From DASUTB01 sp036374835 (GTDB taxonomy: Bacteria; Actinomycetota; Actinomycetes; Jiangellales; Jiangellaceae): DNA of 64,000 nucleotides. The stretch covers positions 1 to 64,000 of the forward strand of contig DASUTB010000072.1 of assembly GCA_036374835.1 (NCBI GenBank), written 5' to 3'. A model generated the notes under the pieces. It had not been told where the DNA came from. It saw only the letters and a list, made by a program, of their open reading frames with translations, and did no database searches. The position numbers were made by a program, and so were the translations under genes. Shown in pieces: positions 1 through 10,096 of the stretch (position 1 is the stretch's first letter; each line of letters begins with the position of its first letter).

Positions 1-720
1 GCGAATCGTGTGGGTCTGCCCATCGAGCGGCGAATCGAACCGCTCCGTCGGGTCGATGCCGGAGCCCTGGATCTCGCTGATGAGCGTGAGCTCGTCGCTC
101 GGAGTGTCGCAGGTCGACGGATCCGTCCCACCGCCGCCGTCACCGTCCGGGTAGACGCCGAGCTGGTCCACCGTGTTGCTGGGGTGCGACGAGAACGCGT
201 CCAAATTGAACGGGTCGTCCGGAATGGTGTCACGGGTGAGGTCGGTGCGCCGCAGGGTCACGTTGGCGGCGAACTGGCCGTCGTCCCCGACCTGGCCGAA
301 GCTGTCGACCACCTCGTCGCTCGTGGTGTCGACCAGGACGACGGCGTCGTTCCCGTTGAAGTTCACCGCGCCGGAGGTGGCGTCCACCTCGCCGCCGAGC
401 ACAAAGCCTTCGTCGTCGTTGAAGCTCGGGTGGGTCAATACGTACACGTCGCCGTCGGCCAACTCGCCGGTGAACGCATGGGTGGCGGTGGGACCGTCCG
501 CGAGCGAACGACCGTTCGAGTAGAGCCGCAGTTCGAGTCCCTCGAGATTCACCGTCGCCCCGGTGCCGTTGTAAATCTCGATGGCCTTGTTGAAGCTCGT
601 GCCCTCCACGTACTCGGTCATGACTAGCCCGTCGGTGGACGGATCCGCCGCCATCGCCGGCGCGGCGAGGGGCACCGTCAACAAGGCCAGTACCACCGGG
701 ACTGCGAAACGAGATCGCAT
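1..720 (-). CDS. ExeM/NucH-type extracellular nuclease with N-terminal lamin-tail-like domain (5' part; runs off left edge)
   Basis: The first 240 codons are in the window and the frame is open to base 1. The start at 720 (ATG) has a GAGGAG ribosome site five bases upstream. Residues 1-24 form a signal peptide ending in AAPAMA. Residues 26-160 resemble the lamin-tail/LTD domain of secreted nucleases (MTEYVEGTSFNKAIEIYNG, then a HAFTGELADGDVYVLTHP stretch). A Gly-rich linker and a second module (LISEIQGSGIDP, then GQTHTI) follow, matching the OB-fold region before the endonuclease/exonuclease/phosphatase domain in ExeM/NucH proteins. The catalytic domain lies outside the window, so nuclease activity is inferred from architecture. 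A secreted LTD adhesin without nuclease is the alternative. Confidence 0.8.
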   Translation of the reverse strand, partial: MRSRFAVPVVLALLTVPLAAPAMAADPSTDGLVMTEYVEGTSFNKAIEIYNGTGATVNLEGLELRLYSNGRSLADGPTATHAFTGELADGDVYVLTHPSFNDDEGFVLGGEVDATSGAVNFNGNDAVVLVDTTSDEVVDSFGQVGDDGQFAANVTLRRTDLTRDTIPDDPFNLDAFSSHPSNTVDQLGVYPDGDGGGGTDPSTCDTPSDELTLISEIQGSGIDPTERFDSPLDGQTHTIR

Positions 721-880
721 GCTGGCTCCTCAGCGTAGAAACAGACGATCGCCCGCACGGGACGATCGCGCACAGGTCCACCCTACGACCGATGTTCGAC
801 ATTGAAGATGAATCGCGAGAAAACATCTGACGGAGCCAGCCGTCCGTGCCGGTGAGCCGGTGAGCCCGGGCTGGACGATG

Positions 881-1240
881 TCAGTCCACGCAAAGGCAGA
901 ACGGGTGGCCCGCCGGGTCGAGGAACACCCGGAAGGTCGTGCCCGGCTGGTGCTCATGCTTGGTCGCACCGAGTTCGAGCACCGCCGCCTCGGCGGCGTC
1001 GAGATCGTCGACGACCACGTCGAGATGCATCTGCTGAGGAACCCCCTGGCCGGGCCAGGCAGGAGGTGTGTATCCCTGCACCTGCTGGAAGGAGATGCAG
1101 TTGCTGCCGTCCTCCGGGCGGATGTCGGCCCAGTCCGAGGAAGCTTCGACCTTCCAGTCCAGCAGCGCGCCATAGAAGGTGGCGAGAGCGCTCGGATCGG
1201 GGCAGTCGATGACGAAGCTCGGGAGTTGTGCGATAGCCAT
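881..1240 (-). CDS. VOC family (glyoxalase/bleomycin-resistance fold) protein
   Basis: A 119-residue single-domain protein with the two beta-alpha-beta-beta-beta repeats of the vicinal oxygen chelate fold. It opens SFVIDCPDPSALATFYGALL, typical of repeat one, and ends with FLDPAGHPFCLCVD, the hallmark of repeat two. Many such small actinobacterial proteins have no known substrate. The start is uncertain: ATG at 1240 and GTG at 1249 both lack a clear ribosome site, and I chose the ATG because the domain begins at once. The next gene, 87 bases upstream on the same strand, is another VOC protein, so the two may be a local duplication and co-transcribed. Confidence 0.85.
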   Translation of the reverse strand: MAIAQLPSFVIDCPDPSALATFYGALLDWKVEASSDWADIRPEDGSNCISFQQVQGYTPPAWPGQGVPQQMHLDVVVDDLDAAEAAVLELGATKHEHQPGTTFRVFLDPAGHPFCLCVD

Positions 1241-1327
1241 GTCGAACACAGTAACGGCGATCCCGGACAGTTCCGGTCCGGATACTTCGCACCTCCGCAG
1301 CTTGAGCGTCGGAGAGCCGCCGGCGAG

Positions 1328-1732
1328 TTAGCGGAACAGGCAGAACGGGTGCCCGGCAGGGTCCATCATCACCCGCACGTCGTCCTGCGGCTGGTAGTCG
1401 GCGAGCACCGCGCCGGCCGCCTCGGCCTTGCCGACCGCCGCATCGAGATCTGTTACCCAGATGTCGAGATGTTGCGTGATGTGTTGACGACCCGGCTCAC
1501 TCGGCCAGGCCGGTCGCTGGAACTGCGCCTCGTACTCGAAGTTCAATGTCGGCCCGGTCTCGCCCGCTGGCGGCCGGAGCTGCGCCCAACCGGCCTCGGC
1601 GGGCTCCCCTGGTCGCGGCGGATCGTCGTGGGCCACCGGCCACTCAAGCATTCGCGCGTAGAACGCCGCGAGCTCGTTCGGGTTCGGGGCGCCGATCGTC
1701 ACCGAGGTCACTTGCATCAACGGCCTGCTCAT
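1328..1732 (-). CDS. VOC family (glyoxalase/bleomycin-resistance fold) protein
   Basis: A 134-residue single-domain VOC protein. It shows TIGAPNPNELAAFYARMLEW in the first half and MMDPAGHPFCLFR at the C terminus, the same ending as the neighbouring VOC protein. The middle has an HITQHLDIWVTDLDAAV strand-helix segment that would supply metal or substrate contacts in the paired fold. ATG 1732 follows GGTGAGG; ATG 1741 and GTG 1771 are alternatives. The function is unknown; antibiotic-binding, dioxygenase-like and glyoxalase-like roles all occur in the family. Confidence 0.84.
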   Translation of the reverse strand: MSRPLMQVTSVTIGAPNPNELAAFYARMLEWPVAHDDPPRPGEPAEAGWAQLRPPAGETGPTLNFEYEAQFQRPAWPSEPGRQHITQHLDIWVTDLDAAVGKAEAAGAVLADYQPQDDVRVMMDPAGHPFCLFR

Positions 1733-1887
1733 CCTCACCATTCTGGCGCTCTCACCGACCGCGTACAACACGGTGCGCGACGCTCAGGTGCGCTTTCTTC
1801 CGCCAGAAGTCTTGACAAATGATCATCGGACGAATCCACTTGGAGTGCGGGGGGATCTTGGAACCGAGGCGAGGGGGCAAATCCCAG

Positions 1888-4800
1888 ATGTCGCGTCGAT
1901 CGACAGTATTCCTGGCTGCGCTGGCAACCACGCTTGCGACAGCCGTTCCGACGGCAACAGCCGCACCACTCCAGAGCGTAGGCCCAGACGACGCCGAGTT
2001 ACGCCATGGAGTGACCGAAGACGAATTGGAGGCCACCGATACGACTGCCGTACCGACCGAACAGCCGAACAAAGTCGGTCTGTTCGCACTCGGTACCGGT
2101 CCCGAGCAACGGACCTATCTGGTCCGGCTCGCCGATCCGGCGACGCCGAGCTACACCGGCGGCGTCGACGACCTGGAGGCGACCGCGCCGAAACCGGGCG
2201 AGCAACTCGACGCGGACAGCCCCAAGGTGCGGGCCTATCGCGATCATCTGCAGAGTGCGCAGGTCGAGGTCATCAACAAGCTCGAGCGGGCCATCGGCCG
2301 CGACGTCGAGGTTCCGTTCACGTACCAGCACGCGGTGAACGGCTTTGCCGCGGTGCTTACTCCCGACGAGGCCGCCGAGTTGCTCGATGACCCGCGCGTC
2401 GCCTCGATCGTGCCGGACCAGGAGCGCGAGATCCACACCGACGCCGGACCCGAATGGATCGGCGCGGACGCGCTGTGGAACGCCACCACCGATCTGGGCC
2501 TGCCGGCGGACTACCGCGGCGAGGGCATCGTCATCGGCACCATCGACACCGGCATCAGCCCGGGGAACCGTTCGTTCGCCGAAGTGGGCGACGACGGCTA
2601 CGTACACGAGAATCCGTTGGGCGACGGTAACTTCCTCGGAGCCTGCGATCCGGCCAACGCCGAGCAGTTCGACCCGCAGTTCCCGTGCAACAACAAGCTG
2701 ATCGGCGCCTACGTGTTCGGCGGCGCGAACGACACCGCCGTCGACTACGACGGCCACGGCTCGCACACCGCGTCGACATCCGGCGGCAACGTCGTCAACG
2801 ATGCGACGATCGACGCGCCCACCACGACGGTCGGCCCGTTCGAGATCTCCGGTGTCGCACCGCACGCAAACGTCATTTCGTACCTCGGCTGCTGCACCGT
2901 CTCAGGGTTGACCGCCTCGATCGACCAGGCGATCGCCGATGGTGTGGACGTCATCAACTACTCGATCGGTTCAAGCGACCCCGGCGACCCGTGGTCCGAC
3001 TTCGACACCATCGGGTTCCTCAACGCCCGGTCCGCCGGCATCTTCGTCGCCACCTCGAACGGCAACGACGGGCCGGGCTTCGCCACGACGGGCTCACCGT
3101 CCAGCGCGCCGTGGATCACATCGGTCGGCGCGGCCACGCACAACCGGCTGATCGACAACGCGGTCGTCGACCTGACCAGCAGTGCCGGCGACCTGCCCGA
3201 CATCTCGGGTAAGTCGATCACCGGGCCGCTGCCGTCGACGGACATCGTCTATGCGGGCGACTTCCCGGTCGTGGACGGCCTGCCACCCACCGACGGTGAC
3301 CCGGCGGCGCTGTGCGGTGCGGGAACGATCGACGATGCGGTCAACCCGTTCGCACCGGGCACGTTCAACGGCGAGATCGTGATCTGCGACCGTGGCGTGT
3401 TCGCCCGCACCGGAAAGGCCGAGTTCGTCATGGAGGCCGGCGCCGGTGGCTACATCCTCGCCAACGACGTCGACAGCGGTAACTCGCTCAGCGGCGACGC
3501 GTACGTCATCCCCGGCGTGCACATCACGTACGACGACGGCGTGACGCTCAAGGACTGGCTGGACAACGGCGCCACCGACCACACGGCGGCGATCCGTGGA
3601 ACGGTCACCGACGTCAACGACGTGCACGGCGACATCATGGCTGCGTTCTCGTCCCGCGGCCCGAACCGGGCCATGGACGTCCTGGTCCCGGACGTGACGG
3701 CACCCGGCGTTGACATCCTGGCCGCGATCGGCGCCGACTCGTACACGTCCGACGAGCACGGTGTCATTTCGGGTACGTCGATGGCCAGCCCGCACGTCGC
3801 CGGTGCCGGCGCACTGCTCACCCAGGCACGTCCGGACTGGACGCCGGCGGAGATGCAGTCCGCGCTGATGACGACGGCCAGGGACATCCTCAACCATGAC
3901 GGCAACCCGGCCACGCCGTACGCGCAGGGCGCGGGAATGATCAACGTGGACTCCGCCGTCCAGGCGGGTCTGCTTTTCGACGAGTCGATCGCCGACTATC
4001 TGGCTTCCGAGCCGGCTGAAGGCGGCGACCCGAAGACGCTGAACCTGCCGTCGTTCTCGAACACCGAGTGCCTCAACGTCTGCTCGTGGGACCGGACGGC
4101 GAACGTGCCCGACTCGGCTCCGGCCGGCGTCACCTGGACACCGTCCACCGTGACCGACACGGGCCTGACGCTCGACGTCGACCTGTCGGCGGCGACGGTG
4201 TCGCCCGGCGACACGATGGGCATCGCGGTCACGGCCGATGTCAGCGGCTCGCCGACCGGTGAGACCCTGTTCGGCCAGATCACCCTCACGCCGGACAACC
4301 CGGACGTGCCTACGGTGACCATGCCGGTCGCGGTGGTTCCGACCTCCGGCGTGCTGCCGTCCGCGGTGAACATCGACACCCGCCGCAACGCGGGATCGCA
4401 CCTGTCGGAGGATCTGACCTCGATCGAGATCACCGAATTCACCGGCTCCATCCAGGGGTTCGTGCCGGCGTCCCAGCACGAGTCCACGCTCGTGCAGGAC
4501 CCGACGAACACCGCACCGTTCGACGACCTGAGCCAGGTCGACGTCTACAACCTGACAGTGAGCGAAGGTGCCACCAGGTTGGTCGCCGAAGTGCTCGAGG
4601 CCGAGATGCCGGACGCCGACCTCTACGTCGGCACCGGCACGACGCCGTCACCGAGCACGCTGGTGTGCGAGTCGACGTCGCCATCGTCGGCCGAGTCGTG
4701 TGACATCGCCGACCCGGCGGCCGGAGAATGGTGGGTCCTGTTCCAGAACTGGGCGGGCACCGACGAGACGACTGCGGACGCTTACACGCTCGCCACGGCC

Positions 4801-6453
4801 ATCGTGCCGGGTGCGGATCTCGGCAACGGCGGCGTCGCCGGTCCCGAGGGCCCGGTGCCGGCCGGCGAGCCGTACGACGTACGCGTGCACTGGGACATCC
4901 CGGAGATGGCCGCCGGTGACCGCTGGTACGGAACGGCGGTGCTCGGCTCGTCGCCGGACACGCCGGACGACATCGGGAGTTTCCCGGTGACGATCACCCG
5001 GCATGACGACGATGTCACCAAGACCGCGTCGGTGGCCGAAGCCGAGGCGGGCGACACGATCTCGTACGACATCACCGTGCAGCCGAACGTCACACCGGTC
5101 GACCAGACCTACACGGTCACCGACACGGTGCCGGACGGGTTCACCATCGACGAGTCGTCGGTGACCGGCGATGGTGTCGTGGATGGCCAGACGATCACGT
5201 GGGAGGTGGAGATGCCCACACCGGTCGGCCAGACCGGGGACTATGTCGTCTCCACGCCGGCGACCAGCCAGCAGTGCGCCGACTGGTCCGGGTTCGTCGA
5301 TCTGGCGGACTTCGGTATCCCGCTGGTGTCGGCCCTCGACGGCGACACTGTCGCGGTGAACGCGTTCTCGAACATCGGCCCGTTCGAGGTCTACAACACG
5401 GTTTCGCCGAACCTGACGGTGGCCGAGGACGGACTCATCACGGTGGCCGGCGGCTACGGTGGCGAGCCATGGATCCCGCAGGCGATCCCGAACCCGGCTG
5501 CTCCGAACGGTGTCATCGCGCCGCTGTGGTCCGACCTCGAGCTGTCGTTCGCGAATGACATCGGCGTCCGGCTGGCGACAGCCGGCGACGTCGCGGTCAT
5601 TCAATACGACAACCCGTTCGAGTGGACCGCCGACGACACGATCGGCCCGTCGGTCGGCAAGTTCCAGGCGTGGGTGTACAACTCGATCGAGGACTTCCGT
5701 CCGGAGATCACATTCGAGTACGCCGACATCGGTGCGCTGCCCGCGTCCGCCACGATCGGCATCGAGCACATCCTCGGCGAGACGGCGACGGCCGCGCTCA
5801 ACGCCGGCGATCCGAGCACCATCCTCGAGCCCGGCGGCACGATCTGCCTGGACTGGGAGGGCCCGTCCTTCGACCCGGTCACGTTGAGCTATGACGTCAC
5901 GGTCGACGACGGGGTGTTCACCGGCACCTACACGAACGCTGCCGTGCACACGACAGACGACCCGTTCGCGCAGGAGGAGACGGCATCGGTCGACGTCGCG
6001 GTGTCCGGCATCGCACCGTGCACCGACGTGATCAGCGGACTGCACGTCGGTCCGTTGAACGTCGACGAGGGCGTAACGTGCCTCGAGGAGGCGCTTGTGT
6101 TCGGCACCGTCTCGGTCGGCGCCGACGCGGCGTTCCGTTCGACCGACTCGGCCATCACCGGCCGGCTGTTGGCCGACGGCGCAGCGGAAGTAACCGTCTG
6201 CGATACCGGACTGCTCGCCCGGGTCGCGCTCGACGGCGGTTCGGCTGTGACGTTCGGCGATCCGGCCAACGATTGCGGTGGCAACACCGTGCTGGGCAGG
6301 GTCAGCGTCACGAATACCGCCGGCCCGAGCGTGATCGGCGGGAACCGCATCATCGGCCGGCTCGAGTGCTCCGGCAATGAGCCGCCACCGGTGAACAACG
6401 GTTTCCCGAACAGCGTCCTCGGCCCCAAGACCGGACAGTGTTCCGATCTGTAG
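1888..6453 (+). CDS. Large secreted subtilisin-like serine protease (S8) with PA insert and C-terminal adhesive modules
   Basis: A 1,521-residue secreted protease. The start at 1888 is chosen because GAGGGGG lies upstream and a signal peptide follows (STVFLAALATTLATAVPTATA). Residues 70-180 are an inhibitor-I9-type propeptide. The catalytic triad is visible as Asp220 (GTIDTG), His290 (GHGSHTAS) and Ser631 (GTSMASPHVAG). A PA domain sits between His and Ser, as in cucumisin-like subtilases. After the catalytic domain come a beta-sandwich region, a pre-peptidase-like domain, a DUF11-like domain (KTASVAEAEAGDTISYDITV) and a Cys-containing C-terminal module ending in GPKTGQCSDL that recurs in secreted actinobacterial enzymes. 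Expected role: extracellular protein degradation. Two strong hairpins follow the stop codon. Confidence 0.94.
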   Translation: MSRRSTVFLAALATTLATAVPTATAAPLQSVGPDDAELRHGVTEDELEATDTTAVPTEQPNKVGLFALGTGPEQRTYLVRLADPATPSYTGGVDDLEATAPKPGEQLDADSPKVRAYRDHLQSAQVEVINKLERAIGRDVEVPFTYQHAVNGFAAVLTPDEAAELLDDPRVASIVPDQEREIHTDAGPEWIGADALWNATTDLGLPADYRGEGIVIGTIDTGISPGNRSFAEVGDDGYVHENPLGDGNFLGACDPANAEQFDPQFPCNNKLIGAYVFGGANDTAVDYDGHGSHTASTSGGNVVNDATIDAPTTTVGPFEISGVAPHANVISYLGCCTVSGLTASIDQAIADGVDVINYSIGSSDPGDPWSDFDTIGFLNARSAGIFVATSNGNDGPGFATTGSPSSAPWITSVGAATHNRLIDNAVVDLTSSAGDLPDISGKSITGPLPSTDIVYAGDFPVVDGLPPTDGDPAALCGAGTIDDAVNPFAPGTFNGEIVICDRGVFARTGKAEFVMEAGAGGYILANDVDSGNSLSGDAYVIPGVHITYDDGVTLKDWLDNGATDHTAAIRGTVTDVNDVHGDIMAAFSSRGPNRAMDVLVPDVTAPGVDILAAIGADSYTSDEHGVISGTSMASPHVAGAGALLTQARPDWTPAEMQSALMTTARDILNHDGNPATPYAQGAGMINVDSAVQAGLLFDESIADYLASEPAEGGDPKTLNLPSFSNTECLNVCSWDRTANVPDSAPAGVTWTPSTVTDTGLTLDVDLSAATVSPGDTMGIAVTADVSGSPTGETLFGQITLTPDNPDVPTVTMPVAVVPTSGVLPSAVNIDTRRNAGSHLSEDLTSIEITEFTGSIQGFVPASQHESTLVQDPTNTAPFDDLSQVDVYNLTVSEGATRLVAEVLEAEMPDADLYVGTGTTPSPSTLVCESTSPSSAESCDIADPAAGEWWVLFQNWAGTDETTADAYTLATAIVPGADLGNGGVAGPEGPVPAGEPYDVRVHWDIPEMAAGDRWYGTAVLGSSPDTPDDIGSFPVTITRHDDDVTKTASVAEAEAGDTISYDITVQPNVTPVDQTYTVTDTVPDGFTIDESSVTGDGVVDGQTITWEVEMPTPVGQTGDYVVSTPATSQQCADWSGFVDLADFGIPLVSALDGDTVAVNAFSNIGPFEVYNTVSPNLTVAEDGLITVAGGYGGEPWIPQAIPNPAAPNGVIAPLWSDLELSFANDIGVRLATAGDVAVIQYDNPFEWTADDTIGPSVGKFQAWVYNSIEDFRPEITFEYADIGALPASATIGIEHILGETATAALNAGDPSTILEPGGTICLDWEGPSFDPVTLSYDVTVDDGVFTGTYTNAAVHTTDDPFAQEETASVDVAVSGIAPCTDVISGLHVGPLNVDEGVTCLEEALVFGTVSVGADAAFRSTDSAITGRLLADGAAEVTVCDTGLLARVALDGGSAVTFGDPANDCGGNTVLGRVSVTNTAGPSVIGGNRIIGRLECSGNEPPPVNNGFPNSVLGPKTGQCSDL

Positions 6454-6470
6454 CAGCTGATTGGAAAGGG

Positions 6471-6510
6471 AGTGCCCGCCGGCTCGTGTGCAGACGAGCC
6501 GGCGGGCACT
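6471..6510 (+). terminator. Strong hairpin after the subtilase
   Basis: A perfect 17-bp stem (6471-6487 with 6494-6510) closes a six-base loop, GTGCAG. It begins 17 bases after the protease stop and is followed by the T-rich stretch GTTGCTTGTT. The stability and position make it a probable intrinsic terminator. Confidence 0.8.
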
Positions 6511-6566
6511 GTTGCTTGTTCCGGATCAGCCGCGCAGACCATTGCGTTTTGAGCCGCGCATAACGA

Positions 6567-6598
6567 AGTGCCGCCGGTTCTGGCGAACCGGCGGCACT
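6567..6598 (+). terminator. Second hairpin after the subtilase
   Basis: A perfect 14-bp stem (6567-6580 with 6585-6598) with a four-base loop, TGGC. Its outer core, AGTGCC-GCCGG, nearly matches that of the preceding hairpin, so it looks like a tandem back-up terminator or a diverged duplicate. No T-run follows. Confidence 0.6.
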
Positions 6599-6794
6599 GT
6601 CAGCTGGTCACGGGCCCGGCTGACACATCGCTGGAAAGAGCGGCCCACCCTGGTCTTTGTCCCCCCAGCCCCCCGGCGACGACCAACCTGCTCAGCCCAA
6701 CGACGTCCCCCCTATGCTGTAGGGTTCCGGCCTACGGTCAAGGAATGGTCAAAGGCGGGTAAAGAGCGCGCGGCTCGACGGATGAGGTAGCAGG

Positions 6795-9700
6795 GTGTCT
6801 GCAGCACAGTCGTTTCGGGTGCTGGGGCCGGCTGAGGCATGGATCGACGGCCGCCAGATACCACTGCCCGGCGCCAAGCCCAGGGCAGTGCTGGCCATGC
6901 TGGCGCTCAACACGGGGGCCACCGTCGCCGCAGCGGTCCTCAACGATGTCCTGTGGGGTCCGGCAGCACCAAGGACCGCGTCCAAGGCACTGCTCACTCA
7001 CGTGTCCACACTCCGCCACGCGCTCGGCGAAGGCGCGATCGTCACGTCCGGAACGGGCTGGCGACTCACCACGTCCGATGTGGACGCAGCCTACTTCACC
7101 CGGCACGCCGAGGCGGGACGACACGCGTTCGCCCGCGGCGCTACAACGGAGGCGGTGGCGGAGTTCCGCAGCGCACTCGAGCTCTGGCGGGGTCCACCCG
7201 TGCTTCCGGACACCGTCCGCGGCCAGGCCGAGCGGACCCGCTGGGTCGAGGCGCACGAGTCGGTCGTCGACGATCTCACCGACGCACGCCTGGCCAGCGG
7301 TGAGCACAGCGCACTTGTCGGCGAACTCGAAGCCTCTCTCGCGGCCAACCCGTTGCGGGAACGCCGGTGGGCGCAGTTGTGCCTCGCGCTGTACCGCAGC
7401 GGCCGGCAGGGCGACGCATTGGCCGCCTATCAGAGGGCACGCGCCGAACTGATCAACGAGCTCGGTCTCGAGCCCGGTCCTGATCTCGTCCGCCTCGAGC
7501 GCAAGATCCTCGACCAGGACAGCACCCTCGACACACCCTCGGGTGCTTCCGGGAGTCAGCAGACCCTCATGCCGCACCCGCCGGACGCCGTGTCGGCCGA
7601 TCAGCGGGCACGGCCCGTCCCACCGGAGCCGACCGGCGACCTTCGGAAGCACCCGGCACGCCTTCCGTCGCCGCTCACCACGTTCGTCGGTCGCCGGCGC
7701 GAGTTGCAGAACCTCGTCGAGATACTCGCCGATCACCGGATGGTGACGATCACCGGGCCCGGCGGCGTGGGCAAGAGCCGGTTGGCGATCGCCGCCGCGC
7801 AGGCAGTTGCACACAGGTACGGCGACCGAGTGTGGCACGTCGATCTCTCCCACGCCACGCCCGGACTGGTGGCTGGGACCGTCGCCGGTGCGCTCGGCGT
7901 TTCGGAGCAGGAGGATCGCACGCTGGATGATGCGATCGCGGACCGCATCGCGGACGAACCCTGCCTGCTCGTGCTGGACAACTGCGTTCGAGTTCGTCAT
8001 TCGGCCACCGCACTGCTGGATCGTCTGCTGGCCGCATGCCCGCACACGGTCATTCTCGCGACAAGCCGCGAGCGGCTCGGCCTCGACGCAGAGCGGGTGG
8101 TGCCGATCCCACCGATGTCCGTGTCGACGGTCGACTCCGCTGAGCTGTCCGATGCTGAGATCCTCTTTCTCGAACGGGCGCGTGAGGTCGATCCGACCCT
8201 GGAGCCCGACCCAGACCACCTCCGCCAGGTGTGCCAGCGGTGCGACGGCCTGCCGCTGGCCATCGAGCTCGCGGCCGCGCGTTGCGGGTCGCTCGGCATG
8301 GACGGCCTGCTGGCCGGTCTCGACGATCGGCTTCGGCTGCTCGTCGGCTCCCATGCGGGCACCGAGCGGCACCGGTCGTTGCGTGCGGTGCTCGACTGGA
8401 GCCACGACGTGCTCGACGAGGACGAGAAGGTCTCGTTCCGGCGGCTCGGCGCGTTCGCCGGAAGGTTCGACATCGATGCCGCTGTGGCGGTCGACCACGA
8501 CACCGGCCTGGACGCAGACCCCGCAACGCGGCGAGCCACCGTGGTGGACCTCATCGGCCGGCTGACCGACAAGAACCTGTTGACACACGAACGTACCCCC
8601 GCCGGTAGCCGGTGGCGGATGCTTGATGTGGTCCGCAGCTATGCGCGCGAGCGCCTTCGGCAAGCGCCGGACGCGGCCGCCGTTCAGGAGCGCTACCTGT
8701 CGTGGGCTGCGCAGACGGCCGAACGTCTCGAGCAACAGCTGCTGACCGGGCGGCCGTGGCAGCAGGACTTCGCCTACTCGATCGATGATCTGCGTGCCGC
8801 GCTCGCCACGGACTCGGACACGTGGCCGGACCCCGCCGACCGGTTGGCCCTCGCGCTCGCATTGGCGAGGCTGCATGCCCGCCAGGGGTCATTCACCCTC
8901 GCCCAGCTCGCGTACGAGCAAGCGGTGACGATGGCTCGCAAGACCGGGGACGCCGGACAGCTCGCGCGTGCGGCGTTGGGTGCATCGGAGCCAGGCATGT
9001 TGTTCGGCGTCACACAGGAACGACGGGTCGCCTTGCTCGAAGAAGCGCTGGGAGCCCTCGACGATGAGGGGAGCGGGACGCGCGTCCGGCTGACCGCCCG
9101 CCTGGCCACGGAGTTGTACTGGTCGGCGGACCTCCGGCGCAGCCTGGCCCTCGCACATGAGGCAGCGGCCGCGGCGAACCGGATCGGCGACCCGGGCGCG
9201 GTAGCGCACGCGACGTACGCGCTGCACTACGTAACCCGTGGTCCCGGCTCGCTCGCGGCCCGGTTGCGGCTGACCAAGCGGATCAGTCAGGCCGCGGTCG
9301 CATCGAATGAGACCCAGCTCGAGCTCGCCGGGCTGGCCGCGCATGTGGCCGCGCTCATCGAGTCCGGCGACATGACCGGCGCAGCGGCCGCCGGGCGTGC
9401 GCTGTCCGCGGCTGCGGACCGGCTGCATCATCCGGAATTCCAGTGGTACGTCTCGGTCTATCGGCTCGTCCAGGCGCTCATCACCGGCGAGTTCGATGAG
9501 GCCGACCAGCTCGCGGCGGCCGCCCGCCAGGCCGCCGAGGTCGCGCCGGAGTTCACCGTCGGGCTGTTCTTCGCCGAGGCGGTCACCGACCTGCGTGAGC
9601 GCACCCGTTCCGAGCAGGCGGCGCACGCGGACCGCCTCGCCGCGATGGCCGCCCGGTTCCCGCGGATCGTCCTATGGCAGTGCCTCGTCACGCTCAGCGA

Positions 9701-10085
9701 GGCGACCGGTGGCGAGCCGGGCACCGTGGACGACGTCCGGCAACTGACCGAAGACCTCGTGTACCGCGAGATGCGCGACGGCCATTGGCTCACCGCCTGC
9801 TGCGTGCTCGCCGAAGCCGCGGCGACGATCGGCGATCTGACGAGTGCGCGAATGCTGCTCCCCGAGCTGGAGCCGTACGCGGATGATCTCGCCGTCGCCG
9901 GGCGGGTTGCGGCGTTCCGCGGCTCGGTGTCGTACGCCCTCGGGCTGCTTTCCCACACGCTCGGTGATGACGAGGCCGCAGCACGCTATCTGCTGGCCTC
10001 GGCGCAAACGCACGAACGGATCGGCGCAACTCCGTTCCATGCCCGCGATCTCGCCACCCGCTCCCAACTCAGCCTCCCCGAATGA
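6795..10085 (+). CDS. BTAD/SARP-type transcriptional regulator with NB-ARC-like ATPase and TPR domains
   Basis: A 1,096-residue regulator of the AfsR/large-SARP type. Residues 1-95 resemble an OmpR-like winged helix (FRVLGPAEAW, GAKPRAVLAMLAL). Residues 95-245 are the bacterial transcriptional activation domain (LYRSGRQGDALAAYQRAR, ELGLEPGPDLVRLE). Around residue 319 is a Walker A motif (GPGGVGKS), with a Walker B-like LLVLDNC further on and the AVLDWSHDVLDEDEK segment common after the ATPase in these proteins. The rest is helical, TPR-like. GTG 6795 is preceded by GAGG. No biosynthetic cluster lies beside it, so its target is unknown. Its stop codon lies within a copy of the dispersed 3' motif. 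Confidence 0.9.
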   Translation: MSAAQSFRVLGPAEAWIDGRQIPLPGAKPRAVLAMLALNTGATVAAAVLNDVLWGPAAPRTASKALLTHVSTLRHALGEGAIVTSGTGWRLTTSDVDAAYFTRHAEAGRHAFARGATTEAVAEFRSALELWRGPPVLPDTVRGQAERTRWVEAHESVVDDLTDARLASGEHSALVGELEASLAANPLRERRWAQLCLALYRSGRQGDALAAYQRARAELINELGLEPGPDLVRLERKILDQDSTLDTPSGASGSQQTLMPHPPDAVSADQRARPVPPEPTGDLRKHPARLPSPLTTFVGRRRELQNLVEILADHRMVTITGPGGVGKSRLAIAAAQAVAHRYGDRVWHVDLSHATPGLVAGTVAGALGVSEQEDRTLDDAIADRIADEPCLLVLDNCVRVRHSATALLDRLLAACPHTVILATSRERLGLDAERVVPIPPMSVSTVDSAELSDAEILFLERAREVDPTLEPDPDHLRQVCQRCDGLPLAIELAAARCGSLGMDGLLAGLDDRLRLLVGSHAGTERHRSLRAVLDWSHDVLDEDEKVSFRRLGAFAGRFDIDAAVAVDHDTGLDADPATRRATVVDLIGRLTDKNLLTHERTPAGSRWRMLDVVRSYARERLRQAPDAAAVQERYLSWAAQTAERLEQQLLTGRPWQQDFAYSIDDLRAALATDSDTWPDPADRLALALALARLHARQGSFTLAQLAYEQAVTMARKTGDAGQLARAALGASEPGMLFGVTQERRVALLEEALGALDDEGSGTRVRLTARLATELYWSADLRRSLALAHEAAAAANRIGDPGAVAHATYALHYVTRGPGSLAARLRLTKRISQAAVASNETQLELAGLAAHVAALIESGDMTGAAAAGRALSAAADRLHHPEFQWYVSVYRLVQALITGEFDEADQLAAAARQAAEVAPEFTVGLFFAEAVTDLRERTRSEQAAHADRLAAMAARFPRIVLWQCLVTLSEATGGEPGTVDDVRQLTEDLVYREMRDGHWLTACCVLAEAAATIGDLTSARMLLPELEPYADDLAVAGRVAAFRGSVSYALGLLSHTLGDDEAAARYLLASAQTHERIGATPFHARDLATRSQLSLPE

Positions 10086-10095
10086 TCACGTAAAG
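10080..10095 (+). repeat. Dispersed 3'-end motif, copy 1 (BTAD regulator)
   Basis: GAATGATCACGTAAAG. The stop codon of the BTAD regulator is the TGA inside it. It continues into a hairpin and a GGCCAAACGG block also seen after other copies. Confidence 0.8.
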
Positions 10096-10096
10096 G

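Larger units (their letters stand above)
6454..6794. other. Intergenic stretch between subtilase and BTAD regulator
   Basis: No coding frame is convincing here. The stretch holds two perfect hairpins behind the protease stop codon (listed separately) and then about 190 bases that presumably carry the promoter of the BTAD regulator. I see no clear palindromic operator in that part. Confidence 0.6.
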
